This document shows positions 44,170-52,894 of a stretch of DNA of 64,000 nt, one piece after another. The notes beneath the pieces are model-generated. The model made no database searches. It was not told the DNA's origin and was given only the letters and a program-made list of their open reading frames with translations. The stretch covers positions 1 through 64,000 of the forward strand of contig JAICYB010000016.1 in the NCBI GenBank assembly GCA_025934435.1. Direction: 5' to 3'. The stretch comes from Actinomycetes bacterium. Its GTDB lineage: Bacteria > Actinomycetota > JAICYB01. The position numbers were made by a program, and so were the translations under genes. How positions within the stretch are numbered: position 1 is the stretch's first letter; every line of letters begins with the position of its first letter.

Positions 44170-45077
44170 ACGGGTTCGATCATCACGCCGACGTTGCGTT
44201 CTCCCCAGTCGGCGGCGATGCCGACAACGACTCTGCCCACACCGAGCCGGCGTGCTTGCGCCCGCGCCGCGATCAGGACGGCTCCCGTCGACGGTCCGAA
44301 GAAGAACCCGACGTGACGACCGAGCTCGCGCACCGCTTCGTGCGCTTCCCACCACGGCACCGGATAGACCTCGTCGACCAGGTCGCGGCGTAGCAACGCG
44401 GGGACGAAGCCGGCGCCGATGCCGGGGATGCGATGAGGGCCCGGCTTCCCGCCCGAGAGCACCGGCGACTCGGCCGGCTCGACGGCGACGATCCGGCACT
44501 CCGGGTTGTGTCCTTTCAGTACGTCGGCACAGCCGGAGATCGTCGCGCCGGTGCCGACACCGGCGACGAAGGCGTCGACACGACCTTCGCACTGCGACCA
44601 GATCTCTTCCCCGGTGGCGTGGTGCGCGGAGATCGCCGCGGGGTTCGAGAACTGACGCAGGACGAACGCACCCTCGCGCGCGAGCCGGTCGGCGTGATCG
44701 ATCGCGCCGGTCATGCGCTCACGCGGGTCGGTGAGGACGATCTCGACACCGAGCGTCTCGAGATTCGCCTTCCGGACCTCGGGCATGTCGGACGGAGCCA
44801 CCACGACGACGTGGTATCCCTTGGCGGGGCCGATCACGGCCAGCGCGGTGGCCGTGTTACCCGACGACGCTTCAACGATCGAACGATCCTTCGTGAGGGT
44901 GCCGCGCGCTTCGGCGTCTTCGATCATCGCCAGGACGGCGCGGTCCTTGATCGAACCGGACGGGTTGTCGCCTTCGACCTTGAGCCTGATCTCGGCGCAC
45001 TCGGGCTCGGCACCGAGCGACACCATCACGCTGTCGCCGACGACATCGAGAACACTCGAGACGACCGGGGACGTCAC
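44166..45077 (-). CDS. Second cysteine-synthase-like PLP enzyme
   Basis: 303 residues from GTG 45077, coupled to selD (GTGA) and to mec (ATGA). PLP fold-type II: Lys44 in GSIKDRAVL, EASSGNTATALAV, and GVGTGATISG (GTGGT in most relatives). It is clearly a paralogue of the operon's cysM but diverged, with a longer Pro/Gly loop (SGGKPGPHRIPGIGAG) that resembles CysK/cystathionine-beta-synthase-type enzymes. Possible roles: O-acetylserine sulfhydrylase, or a selenide/sulfide-using variant given the adjacent selD. The substrate is not determined. Confidence 0.85.
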   Translation of the reverse strand: MTSPVVSSVLDVVGDSVMVSLGAEPECAEIRLKVEGDNPSGSIKDRAVLAMIEDAEARGTLTKDRSIVEASSGNTATALAVIGPAKGYHVVVVAPSDMPEVRKANLETLGVEIVLTDPRERMTGAIDHADRLAREGAFVLRQFSNPAAISAHHATGEEIWSQCEGRVDAFVAGVGTGATISGCADVLKGHNPECRIVAVEPAESPVLSGGKPGPHRIPGIGAGFVPALLRRDLVDEVYPVPWWEAHEAVRELGRHVGFFFGPSTGAVLIAARAQARRLGVGRVVVGIAADWGERNVGVMIEPV

Positions 45078-46102
45078 CGCACCACGATCCGATCGACGTC
45101 GCTCGTGATCCGTCCGACGATCGCGTTCGCGAGCTCACCGTCGAGGGCGCGCACGACGTCCGGTGCATCGTCCGGACGAACCGCTGCGAGCAATCCGCCG
45201 GACGTCTGCGCGTCGCAGAGCAGGACACGTGTGGTCTCGTCGGTGTCACCCCAGTCGACTTCAACCGCGTCGCGGTTGCGCTTCGTCCCGCCGGGGACGC
45301 AGCCGTCCTCCGCGAGGGCGCGGGCGCCGTCGAGGATCGGGACGCTGTCCGCGTCGATCTCCGCTCCGACTCCCGACGCGCGCAGCATCCGCTGCAGGTG
45401 ACCCATGAGTCCGAATCCGGTGACGTCCGTGCACGCGCGCACGCCGGCCTCGACGAGCACCCTCGACGCCCTGTCGCTGAGATGTGTCATCGACGCGATC
45501 GCGCTTCCGCCGTCGGAGAGATCGCGCTTGATCGCCGTCGTGAGGATCCCGGTACCGATCGGTTTGGTGAGGACGAGGACGTCCCCGGGCCGAGCGGCAT
45601 CGATGGTCATGAGCTTCGTCGCATCCGCGCGGCCCACGACGACCATCCCGTACTTCGGCTCGGGATCGTCGATCGTGTGGCCGCCGACGACGGAGAAGCC
45701 GCCGCGACGCGCGACGTCGCGTCCGCCACGGAGCACGTCGGCGAGGAGCTCGAGCGGCAACGTGTCGCGCGGCCACGCCGTCACGTTGAGCGCGACGAGC
45801 GGACGCCCACCCATCGCATAGACGTCGCTCGACGCGTTCGCCGCCGCGATCTGCCCCCAGGTGTAGGCGTCGTCGACGAGCGGCGTGAAGAAGTCGATCG
45901 TGAGGATGAGAGCGTCGTCGCCGTCCAGCCGGATCACCGCGGCGTCGTCGGCTTCGTCGAGGCCGATGAGCACGTCGTCGCTCCGCTCGTCCGGCGGCCC
46001 GAGGAGCGCGAGCACTTCCCGCAGATCAGTGAGCCCGAGCTTGCACGCGCATCCGGCGCCGTGCGAGAAGCTCGTCAACTTCGCTGATGACGGCGTTGTC
46101 AC
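45074..46102 (-). CDS. selD: Selenide, water dikinase (selenophosphate synthetase)
   Basis: 342 residues from GTG 46102. Makes selenophosphate from selenide and ATP. The N-terminus SHGAGCACKLG aligns with E. coli SelD: Cys18, Cys20 and the essential Lys21; it is the cysteine form, not a selenocysteine form. ATP-binding glycine-rich segments follow (LTIDFFTPLVDDAY, TKPIGTGILTTA, TDVTGFGLMGH). It is the first gene of the run leading to the cysteine genes. No selA, selB, selC or ybbB is in the window, so where the selenophosphate goes is unknown. Confidence 0.95.
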   Translation of the reverse strand: MTTPSSAKLTSFSHGAGCACKLGLTDLREVLALLGPPDERSDDVLIGLDEADDAAVIRLDGDDALILTIDFFTPLVDDAYTWGQIAAANASSDVYAMGGRPLVALNVTAWPRDTLPLELLADVLRGGRDVARRGGFSVVGGHTIDDPEPKYGMVVVGRADATKLMTIDAARPGDVLVLTKPIGTGILTTAIKRDLSDGGSAIASMTHLSDRASRVLVEAGVRACTDVTGFGLMGHLQRMLRASGVGAEIDADSVPILDGARALAEDGCVPGGTKRNRDAVEVDWGDTDETTRVLLCDAQTSGGLLAAVRPDDAPDVVRALDGELANAIVGRITSDVDRIVVR

Positions 46103-46177
46103 GGGCCCATGCTACGGTCCGATCACTTCCTCGACTTCCCCGCCGAGTTGTCCGCCACGCGTTGGGAGGTCGTCTCG

Positions 46178-47293
46178 ATGAACCGCTTCATTCGCTGTGC
46201 CGCCGCTTGCGCGGCGTTCGTTGTCCCGGCGCTCCTCGCGCTCGCGCCGTCGCCGCCGGGCGACGCGTCGGGCGCCGAGACGCCGCCGCTCGTGCAGTTA
46301 CCGCCGGTGTTCGCGCTGCACGGCACACGTGTGGCCGTCACGGCCACCGCGTCCGGATCGCCGGACGGTCTGTCGCTCGTCGTGTCGGGACGGCGTCACC
46401 GGATGAGACCCGATGCGACCGGCGCGTGGCACGGGGTGTTCCGCGCGACGCACCGGCTCACCCACTACCGGGTCGAGGCTCGCTACCCGAACGGACGGAT
46501 GGTGCGGAGCCGCGCCGGCGCGGTCACGGCGCTCGACGAGATCACCTCGCCGCGCATCTCGTTCGCCACGTCGTCGCCGGCGCTCGTCCTGACGCTCGCC
46601 ATCGGGCACGACGTCGGCGCGACGGACGCGAGTCAGGCCGCCCGCATCCTGCCCGCGTCCTTCGACGTGGACGAACCCACCGGGCGCATCGACGTCCTCG
46701 ACCAGGTGAACGCCCGCGTCGTGACGTTCGATCCGTCCGGCCAACGAGTTGCTGCAACACCGATCGCGAGCACGACGGCGAACGACATCATTCGCGAGCA
46801 GGACGGAACACACTTGGTGTTCGACGCCCCGCGCGGCGAGATCACGCACCTCACGCCGGAAGGCCGGACGACGACGCCGGCCAACGTCGGCGAGCAACCC
46901 GCGAACGCGCGGCTCACCGATGTTCCGGGGGCCGCGTCGATGTCGTCGGCCGCGCGCCGCCGCCGGCCGGGGCTGCGTGCCGTTCTCGATCGGGGAAGCG
47001 TGCTCGTCGCGAACGGGAGGCGCGGGGTCCGCATCGATCTCGGACGACCCGCGCTCGACGTCGTCGAGTCCGAAACGGACGCCGGCGGCGTGCTGTGGTC
47101 GCTCGTCGATCTCGACGACGCATCGATGCGTCTCGTCTCCGTCGATCCGGCGCATCCGGATGACGTCACCACGCGGACCGTCGATGCGAGCGTCTTCGGC
47201 GACGTCAGCCGGCGCATGGTTGCGCTGCGGTCCGGTGTCGTCGTGATGAACGCTTCGAACACACTGATGACGTTCACGAGGTACTCGCGATGA
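46178..47293 (+). CDS. Secreted hypothetical protein
   Basis: 371 residues from ATG 46178 with SD GGGAGG about 8 bases before. The signal peptide is residues 1 to about 34 (CAAACAAFVVPALLALAP). The rest is beta-strand-rich and repetitive in feel (FDVDEPTGRIDVLDQVNARV, THLVFDAPRGEITHLTPEG, VSVDPAHPDDVTTRTVD), as in beta-propeller or YncE-like secreted proteins; I could not count blades reliably. It heads a three-gene overlapping set with the NlpC-like peptidase and a lipoprotein, so it probably acts at the cell wall. It is divergent from selD. Confidence 0.7.
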   Translation: MNRFIRCAAACAAFVVPALLALAPSPPGDASGAETPPLVQLPPVFALHGTRVAVTATASGSPDGLSLVVSGRRHRMRPDATGAWHGVFRATHRLTHYRVEARYPNGRMVRSRAGAVTALDEITSPRISFATSSPALVLTLAIGHDVGATDASQAARILPASFDVDEPTGRIDVLDQVNARVVTFDPSGQRVAATPIASTTANDIIREQDGTHLVFDAPRGEITHLTPEGRTTTPANVGEQPANARLTDVPGAASMSSAARRRRPGLRAVLDRGSVLVANGRRGVRIDLGRPALDVVESETDAGGVLWSLVDLDDASMRLVSVDPAHPDDVTTRTVDASVFGDVSRRMVALRSGVVVMNASNTLMTFTRYSR

Positions 47294-47907
47294 GGGCCGC
47301 GATCGCAACATCCATCATGGCTCTCGTCGTGGTCATGTCGACGGGCAAGGCCGACGCCGCCGGTTTCAACCGCAATTGGACGCGGTACGACGCACAGTCC
47401 TACGCCTTCCACGGGCTGCGCGAGCGATACGTCTTCGGTGGTGCGAAGTTCATCAACAACGATCGCTGGGATGCGTCCTGTAGTTCGTCGTGCACATCGT
47501 CGCAGGAGGGCATCGACTGCTCGGGGTTCGCGGCGAAGGTCTACGCCGTTCCGTACCTCACGCCCGAAACTACGGTGTACCACCCCTACCCGACCTTCGC
47601 GTTCTACTACGTCGGGAAGGACGGCTACGGTCCGACGGGGTCGTACCCGTATCACGGGGGTCGCTTCTGGTATTCGAACGGGAACAACCGCAACCCGTAC
47701 TGGATGGACATGTTCGTGTGGGACTCGCATGCGGGAGGTCCGAGCGATCACATGGGCCTGCTCCGCGGACGCAACAGCGACGGCACGTGGATGACGCGTG
47801 AAGCACGCGGCGCGGCGTACGGCGTCGTCGAAGTGAATCGCAGTCTGGGGGATCTGATCCGGTGGCATTACAAGCGCGTCCAGCGCGCCGCGTGGGGCAA
47901 GAAGTGA
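47290..47907 (+). CDS. Secreted NlpC/P60-like cysteine peptidase
   Basis: 205 residues; ATG 47290 overlaps the previous stop as ATGA. A short signal peptide (to about 23, KADA) is followed by a papain-like pattern: Cys77 in EGIDCSGFAAKVY and His154 in SDHMGLLRG, as in NlpC/P60 enzymes that cut peptidoglycan stem peptides. It also has a Cys pair (ASCSSSCTS) just before the active site and a Tyr/Gly/Asn-rich insert (about 100-140). It likely remodels the wall. Neighbours suggest an exported complex. Confidence 0.82.
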   Translation: MRAAIATSIMALVVVMSTGKADAAGFNRNWTRYDAQSYAFHGLRERYVFGGAKFINNDRWDASCSSSCTSSQEGIDCSGFAAKVYAVPYLTPETTVYHPYPTFAFYYVGKDGYGPTGSYPYHGGRFWYSNGNNRNPYWMDMFVWDSHAGGPSDHMGLLRGRNSDGTWMTREARGAAYGVVEVNRSLGDLIRWHYKRVQRAAWGKK

Positions 47908-48290
47908 AACGGTTCGCCGCGATCCTGCTGCTGGCCGCCGGGGGTTGCGCCGCTCACACGTCGGGATGCCCATCGCGCCTGGAGCCCACGTACCTGCCGG
48001 CGCGGTTCCGGCAGGTTGCGGCGCGCGCGCTCGTGCCGGGAGGCGGCGCCCGGACGTGGCGCGACGGCGACCGGCTCGTGCAACTCGTCGATCACGTCAC
48101 GGCGAACCTCGGCGACAACGTCCGCTCGACCAAGGTGCGCGGGTTTGTTGCCGCCTACGGAGCGACGGGCCTCCCGGCCGCACCGCTCGCCGTCGAATGG
48201 CGCGATCGGTGCGACACGCCCTACGCGTTGCTCGCGCGCGGCATCGGGCCCGCCGAGCTGCTGCGCATCGCGAACGGACTCCGTCCTTAA
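47904..48290 (+). CDS. Putative lipoprotein or exported protein
   Basis: 128 residues from GTG 47904, overlapping the peptidase stop as GTGA. The N-terminus (KRFAAILLLAAGGCAAH) is a hydrophobic signal with a lipobox-like AAGGC, so Cys14 may be lipidated. The mature part is a small mixed domain with two further cysteines (GCPSR and RCDTPY). No family recognised. It is the third gene of the secreted set and overlaps a small minus-strand ORF by 4 bases. Confidence 0.65.
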   Translation: MKRFAAILLLAAGGCAAHTSGCPSRLEPTYLPARFRQVAARALVPGGGARTWRDGDRLVQLVDHVTANLGDNVRSTKVRGFVAAYGATGLPAAPLAVEWRDRCDTPYALLARGIGPAELLRIANGLRP

Positions 48291-48502
48291 CCGTGCCCCA
48301 GCAGGTGGAAGCCGACCTCGACCGCGATGACGACGAGCAGCACGACGACGGCCGTGAGGATGTGACGGGGGCCGATCCTCGGCGGCGACTCCCCCTCCGA
48401 CAGACGTTCGATCACGGCGAGCGCGACGACGCCGAGCAGCGCGGCACCGGCGACGAAGATCGCCAGGTGCAGGAGGTTGCCGATTGGCCCCTCGGACGAC
48501 AC
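48287..48502 (-). CDS. Small two-helix membrane protein
   Basis: 71 residues with two hydrophobic helices (LLHLAIFVAGAALLGVVALA and ILTAVVVLLVVIAVEVGFHL) joined by a short charged loop (ERLSEGESPPRIGPRH). No family recognised. It is convergent with the lipoprotein gene and divergent from the SDR gene, whose start is 20 bases away. Confidence 0.55.
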   Translation of the reverse strand: MSSEGPIGNLLHLAIFVAGAALLGVVALAVIERLSEGESPPRIGPRHILTAVVVLLVVIAVEVGFHLLGHG

Positions 48503-48522
48503 GTGGACGACTGTAATCGCCG

Positions 48523-49359
48523 ATGGTCTCGAACGCGGTCCTCATCACCGGTTGCTCGACCGGCATCGGCCGGGCGACCGCGGAGCGTCTCGCGAAGCGC
48601 GGTCATACCGTCTACGCGTCCGCGCGGCGTCTCGATTCGATCAGCGGCCTCCTCGACGCCGGCTGCCGCACGCTGCAGCTCGACGTCACCGACGAAGCGT
48701 CGATGGCTGCCGCCGTCGCGGTCGTCGAGGCCGAGCACGGCGCGGTCGGCGCTCTCGTCAACAACGCGGGCTTCGCGGTCGAACGAGCCTTCGAGGACAC
48801 ATCGATGGACGACGTCCGCCGTCAGTTCGAGACGAATGTCTTCGGTCTCATACGCATGTGCCAGCTCGTGCTACCGAAGATGCGCGAGCAAAGCTCGGGC
48901 CGGATCGTCAACGTCAGCTCCGTCGGCGGCAAGGTCACCTTCCCCGGAGGCGCGCACTACCACGCGACGAAGCATGCGGTCGAAGCCCTCAGCGATGTGC
49001 TGCGTTTCGAGGTCGCGGGGTTCGGCGTGCACGTCTCGATCGTCGAACCGGGACTCATCAAGACCGCGTTCGGTGATACGGCCACCGCGTCGAGCGGGGG
49101 TTCGTCCGTCTATCGGGAGTTCAACGAGGCGGTCGTGAAGCGGGTCGCGGGTTCGTATGAAGGATTCATGGGACGCATCGCCGCCGCGGGTCCCGGGTCC
49201 GTCGCGCGGGCCATCGAACAAGCGATCACATCGCGCAATCCGCGCACGCGATACCGCGTGACCGCGGGCGCACGGATGATCCTCGCGACCCGCAAGCTGC
49301 TTCCCGACCGCGCGTACGACCTGATGATGCGAACGCAGTTCCCGCGTCCGAAAGCGTGA
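48523..49359 (+). CDS. Short-chain dehydrogenase/reductase
   Basis: 278 residues. Classical SDR: NAD(P) motif LITGCSTGIGRA, NNAG region ALVNNAGFAVE, catalytic Ser in NVSSVGG, and Tyr146-Lys150 in YHATKHAV. The Arg at ASARRLDS after the second strand suggests NADP preference. Such SDRs reduce carbonyls of lipids or steroids; the C-terminal 50 residues (TRKLLPDRAYDLMMRTQFP) resemble SDRs that act on long-chain substrates. Its stop overlaps the next gene's GTG. Confidence 0.9.
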   Translation: MVSNAVLITGCSTGIGRATAERLAKRGHTVYASARRLDSISGLLDAGCRTLQLDVTDEASMAAAVAVVEAEHGAVGALVNNAGFAVERAFEDTSMDDVRRQFETNVFGLIRMCQLVLPKMREQSSGRIVNVSSVGGKVTFPGGAHYHATKHAVEALSDVLRFEVAGFGVHVSIVEPGLIKTAFGDTATASSGGSSVYREFNEAVVKRVAGSYEGFMGRIAAAGPGSVARAIEQAITSRNPRTRYRVTAGARMILATRKLLPDRAYDLMMRTQFPRPKA

Positions 49360-49970
49360 CGCCGCTCGTCGCCGCCGCGGCGATCTTCGCCGTCGCGGAT
49401 TGGTACGCCGTCGTCCGGCACATCAAGCCCCTCGAGTACGTCTGCAAGCCGGCGACGATCGCCGCGCTCATCGGGATCGCGGTCCTCATACATCCGCATC
49501 TCGCATCGCGGCGCGCGGCGTTCGTCGTCGCACTCCTTCTTTCGCTCGCAGGCGATGTGTTCCTCATGCTTCCGAGGGATGCGTTCATCCCCGGTCTCGC
49601 ATCGTTCTTCGGAGCGCATGTCGCGTACATCGTCGGCTTCCGTTTGTCGCATCCGAACGCGTTGGCCCTCTTCCTCGGCGTGCTGTTCGTGTCGACGTAC
49701 GCCGGCTCGCTCGGCCTCCACGTCCTGCGGCGCGCACCACGTGACATGCGCGTACCGGTGGCGGCGTACATCGCCGTGATCGCCGTGATGGTCGCCTTCG
49801 CGATCGGGACGGGACCGTGGATCGCGGCGGTCGCGGCGGTCGTGTTCCTGGTCTCCGACACGCTCATCGCGTGGAACCGCTTCGTCCGGCCGCTGCGATG
49901 GGCGCCGCTCGCGATCATCGTCACGTATCACTTCGCGCAAGCCGCGTTCGTTGCGTCACTGCGGTTCTAA
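49356..49970 (+). CDS. YhhN family integral membrane protein (lysoplasmalogenase-like)
   Basis: 204 residues from GTG 49356, coupled to the SDR as GTGA. It has seven to eight predicted hydrophobic helices and family-like motifs: YVCKPATIAALIGIAV, LLSLAGDVFLML, FFGAHVAYIVGF and FLVSDTLIAWNRF. YhhN/TMEM86 proteins include lysoplasmalogenases that cleave vinyl-ether lysolipids. The location beside a lipid cluster makes a role in ether or vinyl-ether lipids worth testing. The last 15 bases overlap the convergent tetR. Confidence 0.88.
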   Translation: MTPLVAAAAIFAVADWYAVVRHIKPLEYVCKPATIAALIGIAVLIHPHLASRRAAFVVALLLSLAGDVFLMLPRDAFIPGLASFFGAHVAYIVGFRLSHPNALALFLGVLFVSTYAGSLGLHVLRRAPRDMRVPVAAYIAVIAVMVAFAIGTGPWIAAVAAVVFLVSDTLIAWNRFVRPLRWAPLAIIVTYHFAQAAFVASLRF

Positions 49971-50552
49971 CGCGGCGCGCAGGAACGCGACGAGCTCACC
50001 CGCCGCGCGGCGTCGCGCGTCGTCGTCGAGGAGCGCTTCCGTCACAGACGATTCCGTCAGGTGCCCCATCACCGCCGAGTAGATCGTCAGCAACGCGATC
50101 CGCGGATGCTGGCGGCGGATCACACCGTCGTCCATGCCACGCTCGAACCACGCCACGGCGGAGTCGAGCAGCGGACGAAGCGCTTCGACGACGCGATCCG
50201 ACACGGGCGGCCCCGCGCGCGCGACCTCGCGGATCAAGCTCAGCGCTTCCGGCCGCTCCTTGGAGAGCGCCATGGCGCTGTCGATGAAGACCGGTATGCG
50301 ATCGAGTCCGCCGGGGTCGTGGTCCCGCAGCGCCCCTTCGAGGTTCTGGTACAGAGCCGACGCCGCCTCTGCGGCCGCCGCGGCGAAGAGGTCGGCCTTC
50401 GTCGAGAAGTAATACAGGAGCGTCTGCTTCCGTACGCCGACCACGGCGGCGACGCCGTCGAGGCTCGTCGCGTCGTAACCCTGGGCGCCGAAGAGCTCGA
50501 GCGCGACGTCGATGATCTTGGCCTTGGTCGCCGTGCCCGTCGTACGCGCCAT
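49956..50552 (-). CDS. TetR-family transcriptional repressor
   Basis: 198 residues from ATG 50552. N-terminal HTH (AKIIDVALELFGAQGYDATS, then VVGVRKQTLLYYFSTKADL), followed by an all-helical ligand-binding domain whose last part is rich in Ala and Leu. It is divergent from the lipid-gene operon and likely represses both sides through the perfect 18-bp palindrome at 50582-50599. The inducer may be a fatty acid or acyl-CoA, as common for TetR repressors of lipid genes; not shown. Confidence 0.92.
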   Translation of the reverse strand: MARTTGTATKAKIIDVALELFGAQGYDATSLDGVAAVVGVRKQTLLYYFSTKADLFAAAAAEAASALYQNLEGALRDHDPGGLDRIPVFIDSAMALSKERPEALSLIREVARAGPPVSDRVVEALRPLLDSAVAWFERGMDDGVIRRQHPRIALLTIYSAVMGHLTESSVTEALLDDDARRRAAGELVAFLRAALEPQ

Positions 50553-50572
50553 GTGGACAGCTCCCGCGGTGG

Positions 50573-52894
50573 ATGCTCATAATCTACCAGTTGGTAGATA
50601 ACGGCGCAGGGCCCGAACTCCATATCCGAGACGCGTTCGCCGGGTCTCGCGTTCTCGTCACGGGAGCAAGCGGTTTCCTCGGGACGGCCCTCGTGTGCAA
50701 GATCCTGACCTCGCTTCCGGATGTCGCCGAGATCCTCCTCGTCGTACGGACGAAACCCGGCGCCCCGGCGGCCGACCGCGTCCAGCGCCGCGTCCTCGGC
50801 TCGAATGCCTTCGAACGCCTCCGCGAGAGCAGCGACTGGGAGTCGCTCGCCGCGAAAGTTACGACGCTCGACGGCGATCTCCGCGAGGACCGCCTCGGCC
50901 TCTCCGACGATGACTTCGCGCGGCTGACCGGCATCGACTACGTCATCCACAGCGCCGCGACCGTCGCGTTCGATGCACCGGTCGACGAGGCCTTCGAGAC
51001 GAACCTCGTGGGCCCCCAGCGTCTGCTCGACACGCTCGAAGCCGCCGGTGCGCACCCGAAGCGCATCGTCCACGTGTCGACGGCCTACGTCGCCGGACTC
51101 GTCAAAGGACACGTCCCGGAGGCACCGTGGATGGATACGCCGGGACGGCCGCGGCTCGACTGGCAAGCCGAGCTCGCGTCCGCGCGCACGACCAGATCGA
51201 CGGTTGAAGCCGATTCGCGGACGCCGGAACGCGCCAAGGAGTTCGAGAAGAAGGCGCGGAGCGAGATAGGTCCGGCCGGTGCTCCGGCGATCGCGCATCG
51301 CTCGGAGCAGCTCCGCCGCGACTTCGTGTCCGACCGTCTCATCGAGATGGGGCGTGGGCGCGCGCAGTCACTCGGCTGGCCGGACGCGTACTCGTTCACG
51401 AAAGCGCTCGCCGAGATGGCGGTGTCGTCCTACCGGGACCGTTTCCCGATCACGATCCTTCGTCCCTCGATCATCGAGTCGGCACTTCGCGAACCGTTCC
51501 CCGGATGGGTGCGCGGCTTCCGCATGGCCGACCCGATCATCCTCGCCTACGGACGCGGCGCGCTCTCCGAATTCCCCGGCATCCCCGACGCCGTCGTCGA
51601 CGTCGTCCCTGTGGACCAGGTCGTGAACGGGATCCTCGCCGCAGCCGCCGTCGAACCCGCCGAACGCGTCATCCACGTCACGACCGGCGCGCGCACGCCG
51701 ATGCTCTACCGCGATCTCGTCCTGCACGTGCACGACTACTTCCACGAGCACCCGTATCTCGACGAAGACGGGCAACCGATCCTTCCGGAGATGTGGACGT
51801 TCCCCGGCCGTCGCTCCGTCGAACGGAAACTGAGGCTCGCGACCAAAGGTCTGAACCTCGCGAAACGCGTGCTCGACCACGCGCCGCGCGGCAAGTTCGA
51901 CGCCAGAGCCGACCGCGTGGACGAACTCCTCGGCGAAGTCGATCAAGCCGACACGTACGCGAAGCTCTACGGCGGCTACGCGGAGTCGGAAGCCGTCTTC
52001 GACGACGAACGCATCCGAGTTCTGCACGACGCGTTGGACGAGACCGAGCGCGAGATGTTCCCGATCGCCGAATCGATCGACTGGCGCGCGTACCTCCACG
52101 ACCTCCACCTCCCCGAGATCACGCGACGGCGGGGTACGGTGCGCCGCCGCTCCCGGCCCTCCCCGAAGTCCGAGGTCAAGACGGGCGCGCAGAACGCGAT
52201 CGCCGTGTTCGACCTCGAAGGGACGATCCTCGGAACGAACGTCGTCGACAGCTACCTCTGGCTGAGACTTGCCGCGTCGCCTCGCCATGAATGGTCGAAG
52301 CGCGTACTCGACCTTGCGCGGGGCGTTCCGTCGATGCTCGCGGCAGAACGGCGCGACCGCGGGGAGTTCCTACGCAAGTTCTATCGCCGCTACGACGGCG
52401 CACCGGTCGACGAGATGTTCGAGCTGGGAGCCGAAGCGTTCAGCGAGCTCATCCTCCCGCGATCCTTCCCCGCGGGACTTCGGCGCGTGCGCGAACATCG
52501 CGCCGCGGGACACCGCGTCGTGTTCCTCACCGGCGCCCTCGACTTCACCATCGCGTCGCTCGCTCCCCTCGCCGACATCGTCGCGTGCGCGCGTCTACGA
52601 ACCGAAGGTGGCCGCTACACGGGGGAACTCGAGGAAGTGCCGTACGCCGGCGACGCGCGGGCCTCGTATCTGCGGCGACTCGCGAAAGAACTGGGCGCGG
52701 ACCTCTCGCAGAGCTACGCCTACGGCGACGCGATCTCCGACCTTCCGATGCTCGAAGCCGTCGGACATCCCGTCGCCGTCAACCCCGATCCGCGCCTCCG
52801 TCGCATCGCGCGCGATCGTCGCTGGCCGATGGAGCGCTGGTCGCCGTCGGAGGGAACGTCACGATTCACCACCCCGGAAAAGGCATTCACGTGA
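50573..52894 (+). CDS. Fatty-acyl-CoA reductase-like / HAD-IB fusion protein
   Basis: 773 residues from ATG 50573; the operator lies within codons 4-9, so the start could be slightly later (TTG 50591) or the mRNA leaderless. Residues about 20-400 are an NAD(P)-binding acyl-reductase of the male-sterility type: VTGASGFLGTAL (31-37 core), IDYVIHSAATVAF, and the catalytic Tyr273-Lys277 of YSFTK. Residues about 540-760 are a HAD-IB phosphatase (SerB-like): DLEGT at 547-551, VVFLTGA, and YGDAISDLPMLE. The second Asp of the HAD motif is Glu549, which may weaken or change catalysis. It may reduce acyl chains to aldehyde or alcohol and dephosphorylate a product. Confidence 0.87.
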   Translation: MLIIYQLVDNGAGPELHIRDAFAGSRVLVTGASGFLGTALVCKILTSLPDVAEILLVVRTKPGAPAADRVQRRVLGSNAFERLRESSDWESLAAKVTTLDGDLREDRLGLSDDDFARLTGIDYVIHSAATVAFDAPVDEAFETNLVGPQRLLDTLEAAGAHPKRIVHVSTAYVAGLVKGHVPEAPWMDTPGRPRLDWQAELASARTTRSTVEADSRTPERAKEFEKKARSEIGPAGAPAIAHRSEQLRRDFVSDRLIEMGRGRAQSLGWPDAYSFTKALAEMAVSSYRDRFPITILRPSIIESALREPFPGWVRGFRMADPIILAYGRGALSEFPGIPDAVVDVVPVDQVVNGILAAAAVEPAERVIHVTTGARTPMLYRDLVLHVHDYFHEHPYLDEDGQPILPEMWTFPGRRSVERKLRLATKGLNLAKRVLDHAPRGKFDARADRVDELLGEVDQADTYAKLYGGYAESEAVFDDERIRVLHDALDETEREMFPIAESIDWRAYLHDLHLPEITRRRGTVRRRSRPSPKSEVKTGAQNAIAVFDLEGTILGTNVVDSYLWLRLAASPRHEWSKRVLDLARGVPSMLAAERRDRGEFLRKFYRRYDGAPVDEMFELGAEAFSELILPRSFPAGLRRVREHRAAGHRVVFLTGALDFTIASLAPLADIVACARLRTEGGRYTGELEEVPYAGDARASYLRRLAKELGADLSQSYAYGDAISDLPMLEAVGHPVAVNPDPRLRRIARDRRWPMERWSPSEGTSRFTTPEKAFT
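50582..50599. promoter_or_regulatory. TetR-type operator palindrome
   Basis: ATCTACCA-GT-TGGTAGAT: perfect 8-bp arms with a 2-base centre. It is AT-richer than the surroundings and lies between the divergent tetR and lipid operon, 30 bases from the tetR start and inside the first codons of the reductase ORF if ATG 50573 is used. CTACC/GGTAG half-sites are typical for TetR family operators. Confidence 0.8.
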
